Shown here piece by piece: positions 27,389 to 36,107 of a stretch of DNA of 64,000 nt. A program made the translations under genes and the position numbers. The first letter of the stretch is position 1, and each line of letters starts with the position of its first letter. This DNA is from Micromonospora haikouensis. Its GTDB lineage: Bacteria; Actinomycetota; Actinomycetes; Mycobacteriales; Micromonosporaceae. The notes beneath the pieces are model-generated. The model made no database searches. It was not told the origin of the DNA and saw only the letters and a program-made list of their open reading frames with translations. The stretch covers positions 137,337 through 201,336 of the forward strand of contig NZ_FMCW01000002.1 of the NCBI RefSeq assembly GCF_900091595.1, read 5' to 3'.

Positions 27389-30106
27389 ATGTATAGAAGA
27401 CTTCGTCACCACCGCCGCGCCGCCGGTCACCACGGCCCGGCCCGGAGCTGGCAGGCGGCGGGCACCGCCCTGCTCACGGTGGTCGCCGCGGCCACCGCCG
27501 TCGCCGTGTCGGCGGCGCCGGCCGCCGCGCACACCATCAACGCCAGCGACTTCCAGCAGGTCGAGCTGGCCCGCGGCGTCTCCGAGATGGGCGAGCCGAT
27601 GTCGCTGGCCGTGCTGCCGGACCGGTCGGTGCTGCACACCGCCCGCAACGGCACGGTGCGGCGCACCGACGCCTCCGGCACCAACTGGTCCGCCTGGCAG
27701 GGCGTCAACCGGCTGTCCCGCTTCACCCTGAACTCCGACTTCACCATCAACATGTCCAGCAAGGTCGACATCCTCGACATCGGCACCGACCGGGGCATCT
27801 GCTGCCACGTCGGCAGCGACATGGACTTCGACGCCGCCGGCAACCTCTACCTGTCCACCGGCGACGACAGCAACCCGTTCGACTCCGCCGGCTACTCGCC
27901 CCTGGACGAGCGCACCAACCGCAACCCGGCGTACGACGCGCAGCGCAGCGCCGGCAACACCAACGACCTGCGGGGCAAGCTCCTGCGGATCAAGGTGAAC
28001 GCCGACGGCACGTACTCGATCCCGGCCGGCAACCCCTTCGCCCCCGGCACCGCGAAGACCCGCCCCGAGATCTACGCGATGGGCTTCCGCAACCCGTTCC
28101 GGATCAGCGTCGACAAGGCCACCGGCATCGTCTACGTCGGCGACTACGGGCCGGACGCCGGCAGCACCAACTCCAACCGGGGCCCCGCCGGCCAGGTCGA
28201 GTTCAACCGGGTCACCGGCCCCGGCAACTACGGCTGGCCGTACTGCACCGGCACCAACACCACCGCCGAGACCTACAACGAGTGGGACTTCGCCAGCAAC
28301 TCCACCGGCCCCAAGTTCAACTGCACCGGCGGGCCGACCAACAACTCGTTCCGCAACACCGGCCTGAGCACCCTCCCGCCGGCCAAGCCCTCCTGGATCA
28401 AGTACGGCGGCGACTCCGGCAGCCCGCCCGCGTTCGGCAGCGGCTCCGAGTCGCCGGCGGCCGGCCCGGTCTACCGGTTCGACGCCAACAACCCCTCGGC
28501 GACGAAGTTCCCGCAGTCCTTCGACGGGCAGTTCTTCGCCACCGAGTTCGGCCGTGGCTGGATCAAGCCGATCCACCTCAACACCGACGGGTCGCCCGGC
28601 ACCATCGACAGCTTCCCCTGGGTCGGCAAGCAGGTGATGGACTCCGCGTTCGGCCCCGACGGGGCGTACTACGTGCTCGACTACGGCACCGGCTACTACA
28701 ACGGCGACGCCAACTCGGCGCTGTACCGCTTCGACTACGTCGGCGTCGGTAACCGGGCGCCGGCCGCCCGCGTCAGCGCCGACCGGACCTCCGGACCGGC
28801 CCCGTTGACCGTGAACTTCTCCTCCGCCGGGTCCGCCGACCCCGAGGGCGGGGCGCTGACCTACTCGTGGGCGTTCGGCGACGGCACCACCTCCACGGCG
28901 GCCAACCCGGCGAAGACGTACACCGCGGACGGGTCGTACACCGCGACGCTGACCGTGCGCGACCCGCAGGGCGCGACCGGCTCCAGCAGCGTCACGGTCA
29001 ACGTCGGCAACACCGCCCCGACGGTCACCATCACCGGGCCGGCCAACGGCAGCCTGTTCTCCTTCGGTGACAACGTGCCGTTCAGCATCACCGTGACCGA
29101 CCCCGAGGACGGCTCGATCGACTGCACCAAGGTCAAGATGACCTACGTGCTCGGCCACGACCAGCACGGCCACCAGATCGCCTCGCAGAACGGCTGCTCC
29201 GGCACCATCACCATCCCCGTCGACGGCGAGCACGACGACGCGGCGAACATCTTCGCCGTCTTCGACGCCGAGTACACCGACGCCGGCGGCCTGACCACGC
29301 ACACCCAGCACATCCTGCAGCCCCGGCACCGGCAGGCCGAGCACTTCAAGACCTCGTCCGGCATCAGCACCTACGACAAGACCACCGCCGAGGGCGGCAA
29401 GACCGTGGGCGACATCCAGAACGGGGAGTGGATCGCCTTCGAGCCGTACCGGATCGCGAACGTCACCTCGTTCACCGCCCGGGTCTCCTCGGCCGGCGCG
29501 GGCGGCACGCTCCAGGTCCGCACCGGCTCGCCGACCGGCACCGTGCTCGGCTCGGTGACCGTCCCGGTGACCGGGTCGTGGGAGACCTTCACCACCGTCA
29601 CCGGGTCGATCTCCAACCCGCCGACCGGCACCACCACCCTCCACCTCACCTTCGCCGGCGGCTCCGGGACGCTGTACGACGTCGACGCGTTCACCCTGAA
29701 CACCGGCACCGTGACGCCGCCGACCGGCACCGGCCGGATCGTCGGGTTGGCCGGCAAGTGCCTGGACGTGCGCAACGGCTCGTCGACCGACGGCACGCAG
29801 GTGCAGCTGTTCACCTGCAACGGCGCCGCCGGGCAGCAGTGGACGGTGGGCACGGACAGCACGATCCGGTCGCTGGGCAAGTGCCTGGACGTCAACGGGG
29901 GCGCCTCGGCCGACGGGACGAAGGTCCAGCTCTGGTCGTGCAACGGCGGCAACGCCCAGCGGTGGGCGGCGCAGTCCGACGGTTCGCTGCGCAACACCCC
30001 GACGGGCAAGTGCCTGGACGTCTCGGGCAACAACTCCGCCGACGGCACGGTCGTGCACCTGTGGACCTGCAACGGCGGGGCCAACCAGAAGTGGACCCTG
30101 CCCTAA
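27389..30106 (+). CDS. Secreted PQQ-type sugar dehydrogenase-like protein with PKD, CBM6 and ricin domains
   Basis: 905 aa. Residues 1-48 are a signal peptide (basic start, AVAVSAAPAAAHT). Residues ~50-450 form the six-bladed glucose/sorbosone-dehydrogenase-type propeller (MGEPMSLAVLPDRSVLHTARNG, MGFRNPFRISVD, VYVGDYGPDAG). Then a PKD domain (~455-540; TYSWAFGDGTTS), an Ig-like segment, a CBM6-like carbohydrate-binding module (~650-780) and a C-terminal ricin-type beta-trefoil (~783-905) with repeated GKCLDV...QLW.CNG. It probably oxidises sugars outside the cell while bound to glycans. ATG 27389 gives a clean signal peptide. The ricin part is nearly identical to that of the next gene. Separated from it by a perfect hairpin. 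Confidence 0.9.
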   Translation: MYRRLRHHRRAAGHHGPARSWQAAGTALLTVVAAATAVAVSAAPAAAHTINASDFQQVELARGVSEMGEPMSLAVLPDRSVLHTARNGTVRRTDASGTNWSAWQGVNRLSRFTLNSDFTINMSSKVDILDIGTDRGICCHVGSDMDFDAAGNLYLSTGDDSNPFDSAGYSPLDERTNRNPAYDAQRSAGNTNDLRGKLLRIKVNADGTYSIPAGNPFAPGTAKTRPEIYAMGFRNPFRISVDKATGIVYVGDYGPDAGSTNSNRGPAGQVEFNRVTGPGNYGWPYCTGTNTTAETYNEWDFASNSTGPKFNCTGGPTNNSFRNTGLSTLPPAKPSWIKYGGDSGSPPAFGSGSESPAAGPVYRFDANNPSATKFPQSFDGQFFATEFGRGWIKPIHLNTDGSPGTIDSFPWVGKQVMDSAFGPDGAYYVLDYGTGYYNGDANSALYRFDYVGVGNRAPAARVSADRTSGPAPLTVNFSSAGSADPEGGALTYSWAFGDGTTSTAANPAKTYTADGSYTATLTVRDPQGATGSSSVTVNVGNTAPTVTITGPANGSLFSFGDNVPFSITVTDPEDGSIDCTKVKMTYVLGHDQHGHQIASQNGCSGTITIPVDGEHDDAANIFAVFDAEYTDAGGLTTHTQHILQPRHRQAEHFKTSSGISTYDKTTAEGGKTVGDIQNGEWIAFEPYRIANVTSFTARVSSAGAGGTLQVRTGSPTGTVLGSVTVPVTGSWETFTTVTGSISNPPTGTTTLHLTFAGGSGTLYDVDAFTLNTGTVTPPTGTGRIVGLAGKCLDVRNGSSTDGTQVQLFTCNGAAGQQWTVGTDSTIRSLGKCLDVNGGASADGTKVQLWSCNGGNAQRWAAQSDGSLRNTPTGKCLDVSGNNSADGTVVHLWTCNGGANQKWTLP
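29735..30103 (+). repeat. Ricin-domain DNA repeat, copy 1
   Basis: 369 bp coding for the C-terminal beta-trefoil; about 90% identical, with no gaps, to 31523-31891. Both copies start at CGGATCGTCGGG and end at the CTGCCC just before or near each stop. Confidence 0.9.
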
Positions 30107-30126
30107 GGCACCTCTGCGGTCTCCCT

Positions 30127-30155
30127 GCGGTCCCCCGCCCCGGGCGGGGGACCGC
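30127..30155 (+). terminator. Perfect hairpin between the two ricin-tagged genes
   Basis: GCGGTCCCCCGCCC and its exact complement (14 bp, 30127-30140 and 30142-30155) with essentially no loop, 21 nt after the stop and 27 nt before the next start. Either a terminator or an attenuator lowering read-through into the ThuA gene. Confidence 0.65.
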
Positions 30156-30181
30156 ACCGCCACCACACCCAGGAGAACGAC

Positions 30182-31897
30182 ATGCGAAGACTCCTCCGTC
30201 CCCTCCTCGGGGCGGCCACCGCCGCCCTGGCCGTGCTCGCCTGCACCACCCCGGCCACCCCGGCGTCGGCCGCCGACGCCCCGTACGACGTGCTGGTCTT
30301 CTCCAAGACCGCCGGGTTCCGGCACGACTCCATCGCCGTGGGCACCCAGGCCATCCGTGACCTCGGCGCGGCCAACAGCTTCACCGTCACCGCCACCGAG
30401 GACGCCGCCCAGTTCACCACCGCCAATTTGGCCCGCTTCGAGGCGGTGATCTTCCTCAACACCACCGGCGACGTGCTCAACGACAGCCAGCAGGCGGCGT
30501 TCGAGTCGTACATCGGCGCCGGCGGCGGCTACGTCGGCGTGCACTCCGCCGCCGACACCGAATACAACTGGCCGTTCTACGGCAACCTCGTCGGCGCGTG
30601 GTTCGCCTCCCACCCGGCCATCCAGCAGGCCCGGGTGAAGGTGGAGGACCGGGCGCACGCCGCCACCGCGCACCTCGGCCAGACCTGGACCCGCACCGAC
30701 GAGTGGTACGACTTCCGCACCAACGCCCGCTCCACCGCGCACGTGCTGGCCAGCCTCGATGAGTCGTCGTACTCGGGCGGGGCGATGGGCGGCGACCACC
30801 CGCACGCCTGGTGCAAGACCTACAGCGGCGGCCGGTCCTTCTACACCGGCGGCGGCCACAGCCAGTCGTCGTACTCCGAGGCGGCGTTCCGGTCCCACCT
30901 GCTCGGCGGCATCCGGTACGCGGCCGGGCGCACGAAGGCCGACTGCCGGCCCGAGACCGGCTACACCGCCCTCTACAACGGCTCCACGACCGGCTGGAGC
31001 CAGGCCGGGCCGGGCGGCTTCACCAACACCGACGCCACCCTCAGCTCCTCCGGCGGCCTCGGCCTGTACTGGTACAGCGCGAAGCAGTTCACCAACTACT
31101 CGCTCAAGCTGGACTGGCGGATCCCGGGGGACGACAACTCCGGGGTCTTCGTCGGCTTCCCCGCCTCCACCGACCCGAACTCGGCGATGACCAACGGGTA
31201 CGAGGTGCAGATCGACGCCACCGACTCCGACGACCGCACCACCGGCTCGATCTACGGGGTCAAGTCCGCCGACCTGGCCGCCCGCGACGCCGCGCTCAAC
31301 CCGCCGGGGGAGTGGAACACCTACGAGCTGCTGGTCGAGGGGGAGCGGCTCCAGGTCCTGCTCAACGGCGTGAAGATCAACGACTTCACCAACACCGACC
31401 CGGCCCGCTCGCTCGCCGGCTACGTCGGCATCCAGAACCACGGCACCGGCGACGACGTGTCGTTCCGCAACGTCCGGATCAAGGAGCTGGGCGGCACGAA
31501 CCCGCCGACGACCCGCACCGGGCGGATCGTCGGGCTGGCCGGCAAGTGCCTGGACGTGCGCAACGGCTCTTCGGCCGACGGCACCCAGATCCAGCTGTTC
31601 ACCTGCAACGGCGCCGCCGGGCAGCAGTGGACGGTGGGCACGGACAGCACGCTGCGGTCGCTGGGCAAGTGCCTGGACGTCAACGGCGGCTCCTCGGCCG
31701 ACGGGGCGAAGGTGCAGCTCTGGTCGTGCAACGGCGGTGGCGCCCAGCGGTGGGCGGCGCAGTCCGACGGGAGCCTGCGCAACACGCAGTCGGGCAAGTG
31801 CCTGGACGTCTCGGGTAACAACTCGGCCGACGGCGCGGTCGTGCACCAGTGGTCCTGCCACGGTGGGGCCAACCAGAAGTGGACCCTGCCCAGCTAG
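30182..31897 (+). CDS. Secreted ThuA / 3-keto-disaccharide hydrolase (DUF1080) / ricin protein
   Basis: 571 aa: signal peptide (~1-30, ending PASAADA), ThuA-like class-I-glutamine-amidotransferase fold (~33-260; VLVFSKTAGFRHDSI, GGGYVGVHSAADTEYNWPFY), DUF1080/3-keto-disaccharide hydrolase beta-sandwich (~265-440; NGYEVQIDA, GIQNHGTGDDVSFRNVRIKEL) and ricin beta-trefoil (~447-571). ThuA proteins belong to trehalose/3-keto-sugar pathways, and DUF1080 proteins hydrolyse 3-keto-glycosides, so the protein likely completes an extracellular 3-keto-sugar route with the upstream dehydrogenase-like protein. A lipobox-like LAVLAC occurs in the signal, so lipid anchoring is an alternative. Ribosome site CCAGGAGAACGAC. 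Confidence 0.88.
   Translation: MRRLLRPLLGAATAALAVLACTTPATPASAADAPYDVLVFSKTAGFRHDSIAVGTQAIRDLGAANSFTVTATEDAAQFTTANLARFEAVIFLNTTGDVLNDSQQAAFESYIGAGGGYVGVHSAADTEYNWPFYGNLVGAWFASHPAIQQARVKVEDRAHAATAHLGQTWTRTDEWYDFRTNARSTAHVLASLDESSYSGGAMGGDHPHAWCKTYSGGRSFYTGGGHSQSSYSEAAFRSHLLGGIRYAAGRTKADCRPETGYTALYNGSTTGWSQAGPGGFTNTDATLSSSGGLGLYWYSAKQFTNYSLKLDWRIPGDDNSGVFVGFPASTDPNSAMTNGYEVQIDATDSDDRTTGSIYGVKSADLAARDAALNPPGEWNTYELLVEGERLQVLLNGVKINDFTNTDPARSLAGYVGIQNHGTGDDVSFRNVRIKELGGTNPPTTRTGRIVGLAGKCLDVRNGSSADGTQIQLFTCNGAAGQQWTVGTDSTLRSLGKCLDVNGGSSADGAKVQLWSCNGGGAQRWAAQSDGSLRNTQSGKCLDVSGNNSADGAVVHQWSCHGGANQKWTLPS
31523..31891 (+). repeat. Ricin-domain DNA repeat, copy 2
   Basis: Second copy of the 369-bp module, in the same orientation and at the end of the ThuA-DUF1080 gene. 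Confidence 0.9.
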
Positions 31898-31905
31898 CTG
31901 GAGGT

Positions 31906-31957
31906 AAGGAAGGGCCCCCTGTTAACGCATTCTGTTGCACAGGGAGCCCTTCCTAAC
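31906..31957. repeat. Dispersed AAGGAAGGGCC/GTTAACGC repeat, copy A
   Basis: Begins AAGGAAGGGCCCC, contains GTTAACGC and folds into a long hairpin: 16-nt arms 31907-31922 and 31939-31954 with one mismatch, 16-nt loop. It starts 9 nt after the stop of the ThuA gene, so it probably also terminates that transcript. The first half matches copies B (35856) and C (57118). Confidence 0.8.
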
Positions 31958-32165
31958 CGCCGCAGGCGGCCATAGAGTGAGCGGCGGCGACCGTACGCGG
32001 TTGCCGGTGACCCGGCGGGAGGCGCAACCCGCTGGGCCCAGGCGCTGCTCCGCGCCCACCGGCACCCCGCCCGGTCCGCCGCGCACCAGCCCGGCCCAGC
32101 CCGGTCACCCTCGCCCCGGTCACGCACACGGAATCCCCCATTACCACCACAGGGGAGTAGGACTC

Positions 32166-33173
32166 ATGGCGCGACCCATCACGCTCTTCACCGGCCAGTG
32201 GGCCGATCTTCCGTTCGACGAGGTCTGCCGGCTCGCCTCCGAGTGGGGCTACGACGGGCTGGAGATCGCCTGCTGGGGCGACCACTTCGAGGTCGACAAG
32301 GCCCTCGCCGACGACTCGTACGTCGAACGGAAGCTCGCGACCCTGGCGAAGCACAACCTGAAGGTCTTCACGATCTCCAACCACCTGGTCGGCCAGGCCG
32401 TCTGCGACCACCCGATCGACGAGCGGCACCAGGGGATCCTGCCCGCCCGGATCTGGGGCGACGGCGAGCCGGAAGGGGTCCGCCAGCGGGCCGCCGAGGA
32501 GATCAAGGACACCGCGCGGGCGGCGGCGAAGCTGGGCGTGGACACCGTCGTCGGGTTCACCGGCTCGTCGATCTGGCACACCCTGGCGATGTTCCCGCCG
32601 GTGCCGCCGGAGATGATCGAGCGCGGTTACCAGGACTTCGCCGACCGGTGGAACCCGATCCTCGACGTCTTCGACGAGGTGGGGGTGCGCTTCGCCCACG
32701 AGGTACACCCCAGCGAGATCGCCTACGACTACTACACCACCAAGCGCACGCTGGAGGCGATCGGTCACCGGCCCGCGTTCGGGCTGAACTGGGACCCGTC
32801 GCACTTCGTGTGGCAGGAGCTGGACCCGGTGAACTTCATCTTCGACTTCGCCGACCGCATCTACCACGTCGACTGCAAGGACGCGAAGGTGCGCACCGGC
32901 GACGGCCGGCGCGGCCGGCTGGCGTCCCACCTGCCCTGGGCCGACCTGCGCCGGGGCTGGGACTTCGTCTCCACCGGCCACGGTGACGTGCCGTGGGAGG
33001 ACTCCTTCCGGGCGCTGAACGCCATCGGCTACTCCGGCCCGATCTCCATCGAGTGGGAGGACGCCGGAATGGACCGCCTCGTGGGGGCCCCCGAGGCGTT
33101 GCAGTTCGTCCGGCGGCTCGCCTTCGACGCCCCGTCGGCGGCCTTCGACGCGGCGTTCAGCAGCAAGGACTGA
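32166..33173 (+). CDS. Sugar phosphate isomerase/epimerase (AP-endonuclease-2 TIM barrel)
   Basis: 335-aa cytoplasmic barrel. [18 protein letters not shown] opens the fold; metal ligands are likely the Glu in [15 protein letters not shown], the Asp-His of [11 protein letters not shown], the His of [11 protein letters not shown] and the Glu of [10 protein letters not shown]. Family members isomerise, epimerise or dehydrate sugars and inosose intermediates, including 3-keto-sugars. No signal peptide. It follows the two secreted sugar enzymes and precedes a ROK gene on the other strand, so it is probably part of the same sugar-use locus. GGGGAGTAGGACTC precedes ATG 32166. Confidence 0.9.
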   Translation: MARPITLFTGQWADLPFDEVCRLASEWGYDGLEIACWGDHFEVDKALADDSYVERKLATLAKHNLKVFTISNHLVGQAVCDHPIDERHQGILPARIWGDGEPEGVRQRAAEEIKDTARAAAKLGVDTVVGFTGSSIWHTLAMFPPVPPEMIERGYQDFADRWNPILDVFDEVGVRFAHEVHPSEIAYDYYTTKRTLEAIGHRPAFGLNWDPSHFVWQELDPVNFIFDFADRIYHVDCKDAKVRTGDGRRGRLASHLPWADLRRGWDFVSTGHGDVPWEDSFRALNAIGYSGPISIEWEDAGMDRLVGAPEALQFVRRLAFDAPSAAFDAAFSSKD

Positions 33174-33314
33174 CGCTCGGCAGCACCGAGGACTGAGCCG
33201 GCCGTGCCGGTCGGGCCCACCCGGGTCCGGCCGGCCGCGCCGGTCACCTGTGGGGCAGGGCCGCCTCCCCCGCCGGGCAGCGCCGCCGGTCGCCCCGCTG
33301 GCCCGGCCCGCCGG

Positions 33315-34499
33315 TCACGCCGCGCCGAAGACGTCGTCGCTGGCCAGGCGGGCCGCGCCCACCACCCCGGCCGTGTCGTCCAGGTCGGACAGCACGATCG
33401 GCAGGTTGCCGGTGGCCAGCGGCGGAGACCGCCGGTAGACCACCGACCGGATCTCGGCGAGCATGGTCGGCCCGAGGCCGACGGCCGTCCCGCCGATGAT
33501 CACGATGCCCGGGTTGACGAAGTTGACCAGCCCGACCAGGACGCGGCCGAGCCGCCGGGCCGCGTCGCGGACCAGCGTCTGCGCGGCGGGGTCGCCGGCC
33601 ACCGTCGCCCGGCCCACGTCCGCCACGGTGATCGCGCCGGCCTCGGCGAGCCGGGCGGCGAGCGCCGGCGACCGCCCGTCCTCGACCGCTGCGAGCGCCT
33701 CCCGGACCAGGGCCTCGTCCGAGCAGTACGCCTCCAGGCAGCCCGTCTCGCCGCAGGCGCAGGTCGGGCCGTCGTCGCTCTGCCGCAGGTGCGCGATGCC
33801 GCCCGCGCCGCTGGTGGCGCCCCGGTGCAGCGCGCCGCCGAGCACCAGGCCGCAGCCGATGGCGGTGCCCAGCTTGACGTAGAGGAAGTCGTCGAAGGCG
33901 CGGCCGGTGCCGGCGTGCTGCTCGCCGAGCGCCATCACGTTGGCGTCGTTGTCGACCAGCACCGGGCAGCCCAGCTCCGCGGCGAGCGCGTCGCGCACGC
34001 CGTACCCGTGCCAGCCGGGCAGGGCCGGCGGGGAGACGGGCGACCCCTCGCGGAAGGCGACCGGGGCGGGCAGGGCCACCCCGACCCCGGTGAGCCGGCC
34101 CAGGCCGAGGTTCGCGCGGACCTTGCCGAGTAGTTCGAGCGTACGGGCGATGGTCGCCTCCGGGCCGAGGCGGACGTCGACGGGCTCGCGGCGCCGGGCC
34201 AGGACGGACAGCTCGCCGTCGGTGACCGCGACGTCGATCTCCCGGGGGCCGATCGTGATCCCGGCGAAGCGGACCGCGCCGGCGATGCGCAGCAGCGACG
34301 AGCGGCGACCGCCCCGGGACGCGGCCGGGCCGGCGGTCTCCACCAGGCCCAGGGCGACCAGGCGGTCGACCTCCGCGACGAGCCGCGCCCGGCTGAGCCC
34401 CGCGGCGTCGCCGAGCTCGACCCGGGAGCGCGGGCCGTCGTCGCGGAGCAACCGCAGCAGCCGGGCCTGGTCGGCGTTGTCCGGGCCGTCGTACGTCAT
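33315..34499 (-). CDS. ROK family transcriptional regulator
   Basis: 394 aa: N-terminal winged helix (ARLLRLLRDDGPRSRVEL, residues ~12-65) and ROK domain with GVALPAPVAF, VDNDANVMALGEQHAG, VKLGTAIGCGLVLG and zinc motif CACGETGCLEAY. Likely repressor of the adjacent sugar genes. ATG 34499 has GGAGG 10 nt upstream. The frame is open further upstream but there encodes a broken gene's antisense. It is close in sequence to the ROK at 11870-13048 along its whole length, indicating duplication of a regulator within this region. Confidence 0.92.
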   Translation of the reverse strand: MTYDGPDNADQARLLRLLRDDGPRSRVELGDAAGLSRARLVAEVDRLVALGLVETAGPAASRGGRRSSLLRIAGAVRFAGITIGPREIDVAVTDGELSVLARRREPVDVRLGPEATIARTLELLGKVRANLGLGRLTGVGVALPAPVAFREGSPVSPPALPGWHGYGVRDALAAELGCPVLVDNDANVMALGEQHAGTGRAFDDFLYVKLGTAIGCGLVLGGALHRGATSGAGGIAHLRQSDDGPTCACGETGCLEAYCSDEALVREALAAVEDGRSPALAARLAEAGAITVADVGRATVAGDPAAQTLVRDAARRLGRVLVGLVNFVNPGIVIIGGTAVGLGPTMLAEIRSVVYRRSPPLATGNLPIVLSDLDDTAGVVGAARLASDDVFGAA

Positions 34500-34576
34500 G
34501 TCGTGACCACCTCCGTCCGGAATCCTCCCCCGTCGTCCCCCGGCCGCGCCCGTCGAGGGCGACAACGAGTGCGAGG

Positions 34577-34860
34577 TCACCCCGGACGCGGCCCCCTCGG
34601 GTCGGCTGTCTGCGCGAAGAAGTACTCCAGCTTCCGGATGCCGGAGGACCGGGTCGGCCGGCCCAGGTCGTCCAGCGGGCCGCTGTCGGGCAGGAAGTTG
34701 TACGCCGCGTCGTGGTTGTGGGTGTACAGCTTCAGCCCGCGCGAGGCGGCCATCTCGCCGAGAATGTTCCACCACTCGGCGGCGGCGTCCCAGTCGGCCT
34801 TGTAGTTGCTGTTGGTCGGGTCGGAGCCGGTGCCGATGTGGCTTGGCGTCAGCAAAAGTG
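34577..34860 (-). pseudogene. Truncated sugar phosphate isomerase/epimerase fragment
   Basis: On the minus strand, about 75 codons (34600-34840) encode an internal piece of the isomerase/epimerase family: SHIGTGSDPTNSNYKADWD, ASRGLKLYTHNHDAAYNF, GPLDDLGRPTRSSGIRKLEYFF. The piece has no family N-terminus and ends abruptly after EYFFAQTAD in unrelated residues before a stop at 34577. It is a deletion remnant of a gene upstream of the ROK regulator. Confidence 0.75.
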
Positions 34861-34880
34861 GGATGAGCTGGGCTGACGCC
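34845..34880. repeat. Hairpin at edge of the isomerase fragment
   Basis: GGCGTCAGC (34845-34853) and GCTGACGCC (34872-34880) form a perfect 9-bp stem at the point where homology to the isomerase ends. Nearby, GCCGGCACGGCARGCGGG occurs twice (about 34909 and 34950). Confidence 0.5.
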
Positions 34881-35008
34881 CCGGTAGCGGCCCAGCATGG
34901 CAAGGCGTGCCGGCACGGCAGGCGGGCGGCCCGGTGCGGCAGGGTGCGCCGCCGGCACGGCAAGCGGGCCGGCCACCCGAAGGTGGCCGGCCCGTCGCTA
35001 ACCGTGAG

Positions 35009-35437
35009 TCAGAGAGTGCTGCCGTTGGTGCCCGTGCCGGACGGCTTCGTCCGGGCCGGGCCGGAGGCCGACCCGCTCGTGGTCGACCCGGACGCGCCGG
35101 TGCCCGACGGGCCCCCGCCCGCCTTCGCGCCGACCGTCGCCGGGGTGCCCGCGAACGGCTTGTCAGCGGCGGTCAGCTCGTGCTTGCCGCTGTCGCCCCC
35201 GCTGCTGCCGTTGCTGCCCAGCTTCTCGCCGATCTTCGACTGGCTGAGCTTCTCCCTGCCCTCGCTGTAGAGCCGGTTGGCCTGGGCCTGCGCGACGCCG
35301 GCCGCCTCCTGGACGGTCGGGTGGTCGAGCACCTTGCGGCCCCGGACGACCAGCTCCTCGTACTTCTCCCGGCCGGCACGGGCGCCCAGGACGAATCCCG
35401 CAGCCAGCCCGCCAAGAAACATGATCTTTCCGCGCAT
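35009..35437 (-). CDS. YtxH-like small protein
   Basis: 142 aa. MRGKIMFLGGLAAGFVLGARAGREKYEEL is a single N-terminal membrane segment with a glycine zipper followed by the charged helix that typifies YtxH-domain proteins. Residues ~75-142 are a Gly/Ser/Thr-rich low-complexity tail. Role unknown; family members are small membrane-anchored, often stress-induced. ATG 35437 has AAGGAG 7 nt upstream. Confidence 0.75.
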   Translation of the reverse strand: MRGKIMFLGGLAAGFVLGARAGREKYEELVVRGRKVLDHPTVQEAAGVAQAQANRLYSEGREKLSQSKIGEKLGSNGSSGGDSGKHELTAADKPFAGTPATVGAKAGGGPSGTGASGSTTSGSASGPARTKPSGTGTNGSTL

Positions 35438-35722
35438 GGCGGCTCCTTCCGTACCTGACGCGCCGTCGCCTCCCCGGGGTGGACCCCGTGGGCGACGAGC
35501 ATCTCGCGCCTACGTCCTCTGTCGGCAGCTAACTACCCATCCTCCACCGCGCTCATACCTGGTTGTGCCCGGATGGCGAATTGTCCGCCTGCCGGGCGGT
35601 TCGGACACCCCCGGCGCCGGTGCGCCCCGCGTCGGAACCCCCTGGACCAAACCCCGGGTGAATCCTGTACTCTTGTGCCGTCGCCGAGGGTGTCGGAGAG
35701 ATCCGATCCGGGCGATGAGCGG

Positions 35723-35795
35723 TCCCCCGTAGCTCAATTGGCAGAGCAGCCGGCTGTTAACCGGCAGGTTTTTGGTTCGAGTCCAAACGGGGGAG
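35723..35795 (+). tRNA. tRNA-Asn (GTT)
   Basis: 73-nt cloverleaf: acceptor TCCCCCG/CGGGGGA, D arm GCTC...GAGC, anticodon arm GCCGG-CTGTTAA-CCGGC with anticodon GTT at 35756-35758, T arm TTTGG-TTCGAGT-CCAAA, discriminator G. CCA is not encoded. Confidence 0.95.
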
Positions 35796-35801
35796 CAAAC
35801 A

Positions 35802-35841
35802 GCGAGAAGGCCCGCCGGCCACAGCCGGCGGGCCTTCTCGC
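35802..35841 (+). terminator. Terminator of tRNA-Asn
   Basis: Perfect 18-bp stem (35802-35819 with 35824-35841) with a CACA tetraloop, 6 nt after the tRNA. Confidence 0.9.
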
Positions 35842-35855
35842 ATGCGTGCTTGGTG

Positions 35856-35905
35856 CAAGGAAGGGCCCCTTGTTAACGCCTGCGGTAGAGAAGGGTTCCC
35901 TTCTC
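35856..35905. repeat. Dispersed AAGGAAGGGCC/GTTAACGC repeat, copy B
   Basis: 50 bp, GCAAGGAAGGGCCCCTTGTT then AACGCCTGCGGTAGAGAAGG and a GAGAAGGG/CCCTTCTC hairpin end. 45 of 50 positions match copy C in the opposite orientation. Lies 14 nt after the tRNA-Asn terminator. Confidence 0.85.
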
Positions 35906-36107
35906 ACCCCGCTCTCACCCCGCGAAGCCCCGCGCGCCCGGCGAGCGAGTGTGAGGGGCGGCGCGCGGCCCGCGACGGCGGTGGCCCGGCGGGGGTAACG
36001 GGGCCGTTTCCGCCCGCCTGGGCGCGTTCGGCCGGCAGGATGGTCGATGTCGACTTAGACTCCCGCTGCGTCGATCGCTGCGTCGATTCAAGAGGTGGGT
36101 GGGTGGG

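Noticed and set aside
26975..31861. A 1628-codon open frame on the minus strand
   Set aside because: It lies opposite the ricin-tagged sugar enzymes; composition is Gly/Val/Arg/Asp-rich with no domain, typical of an antisense shadow in GC-rich DNA.
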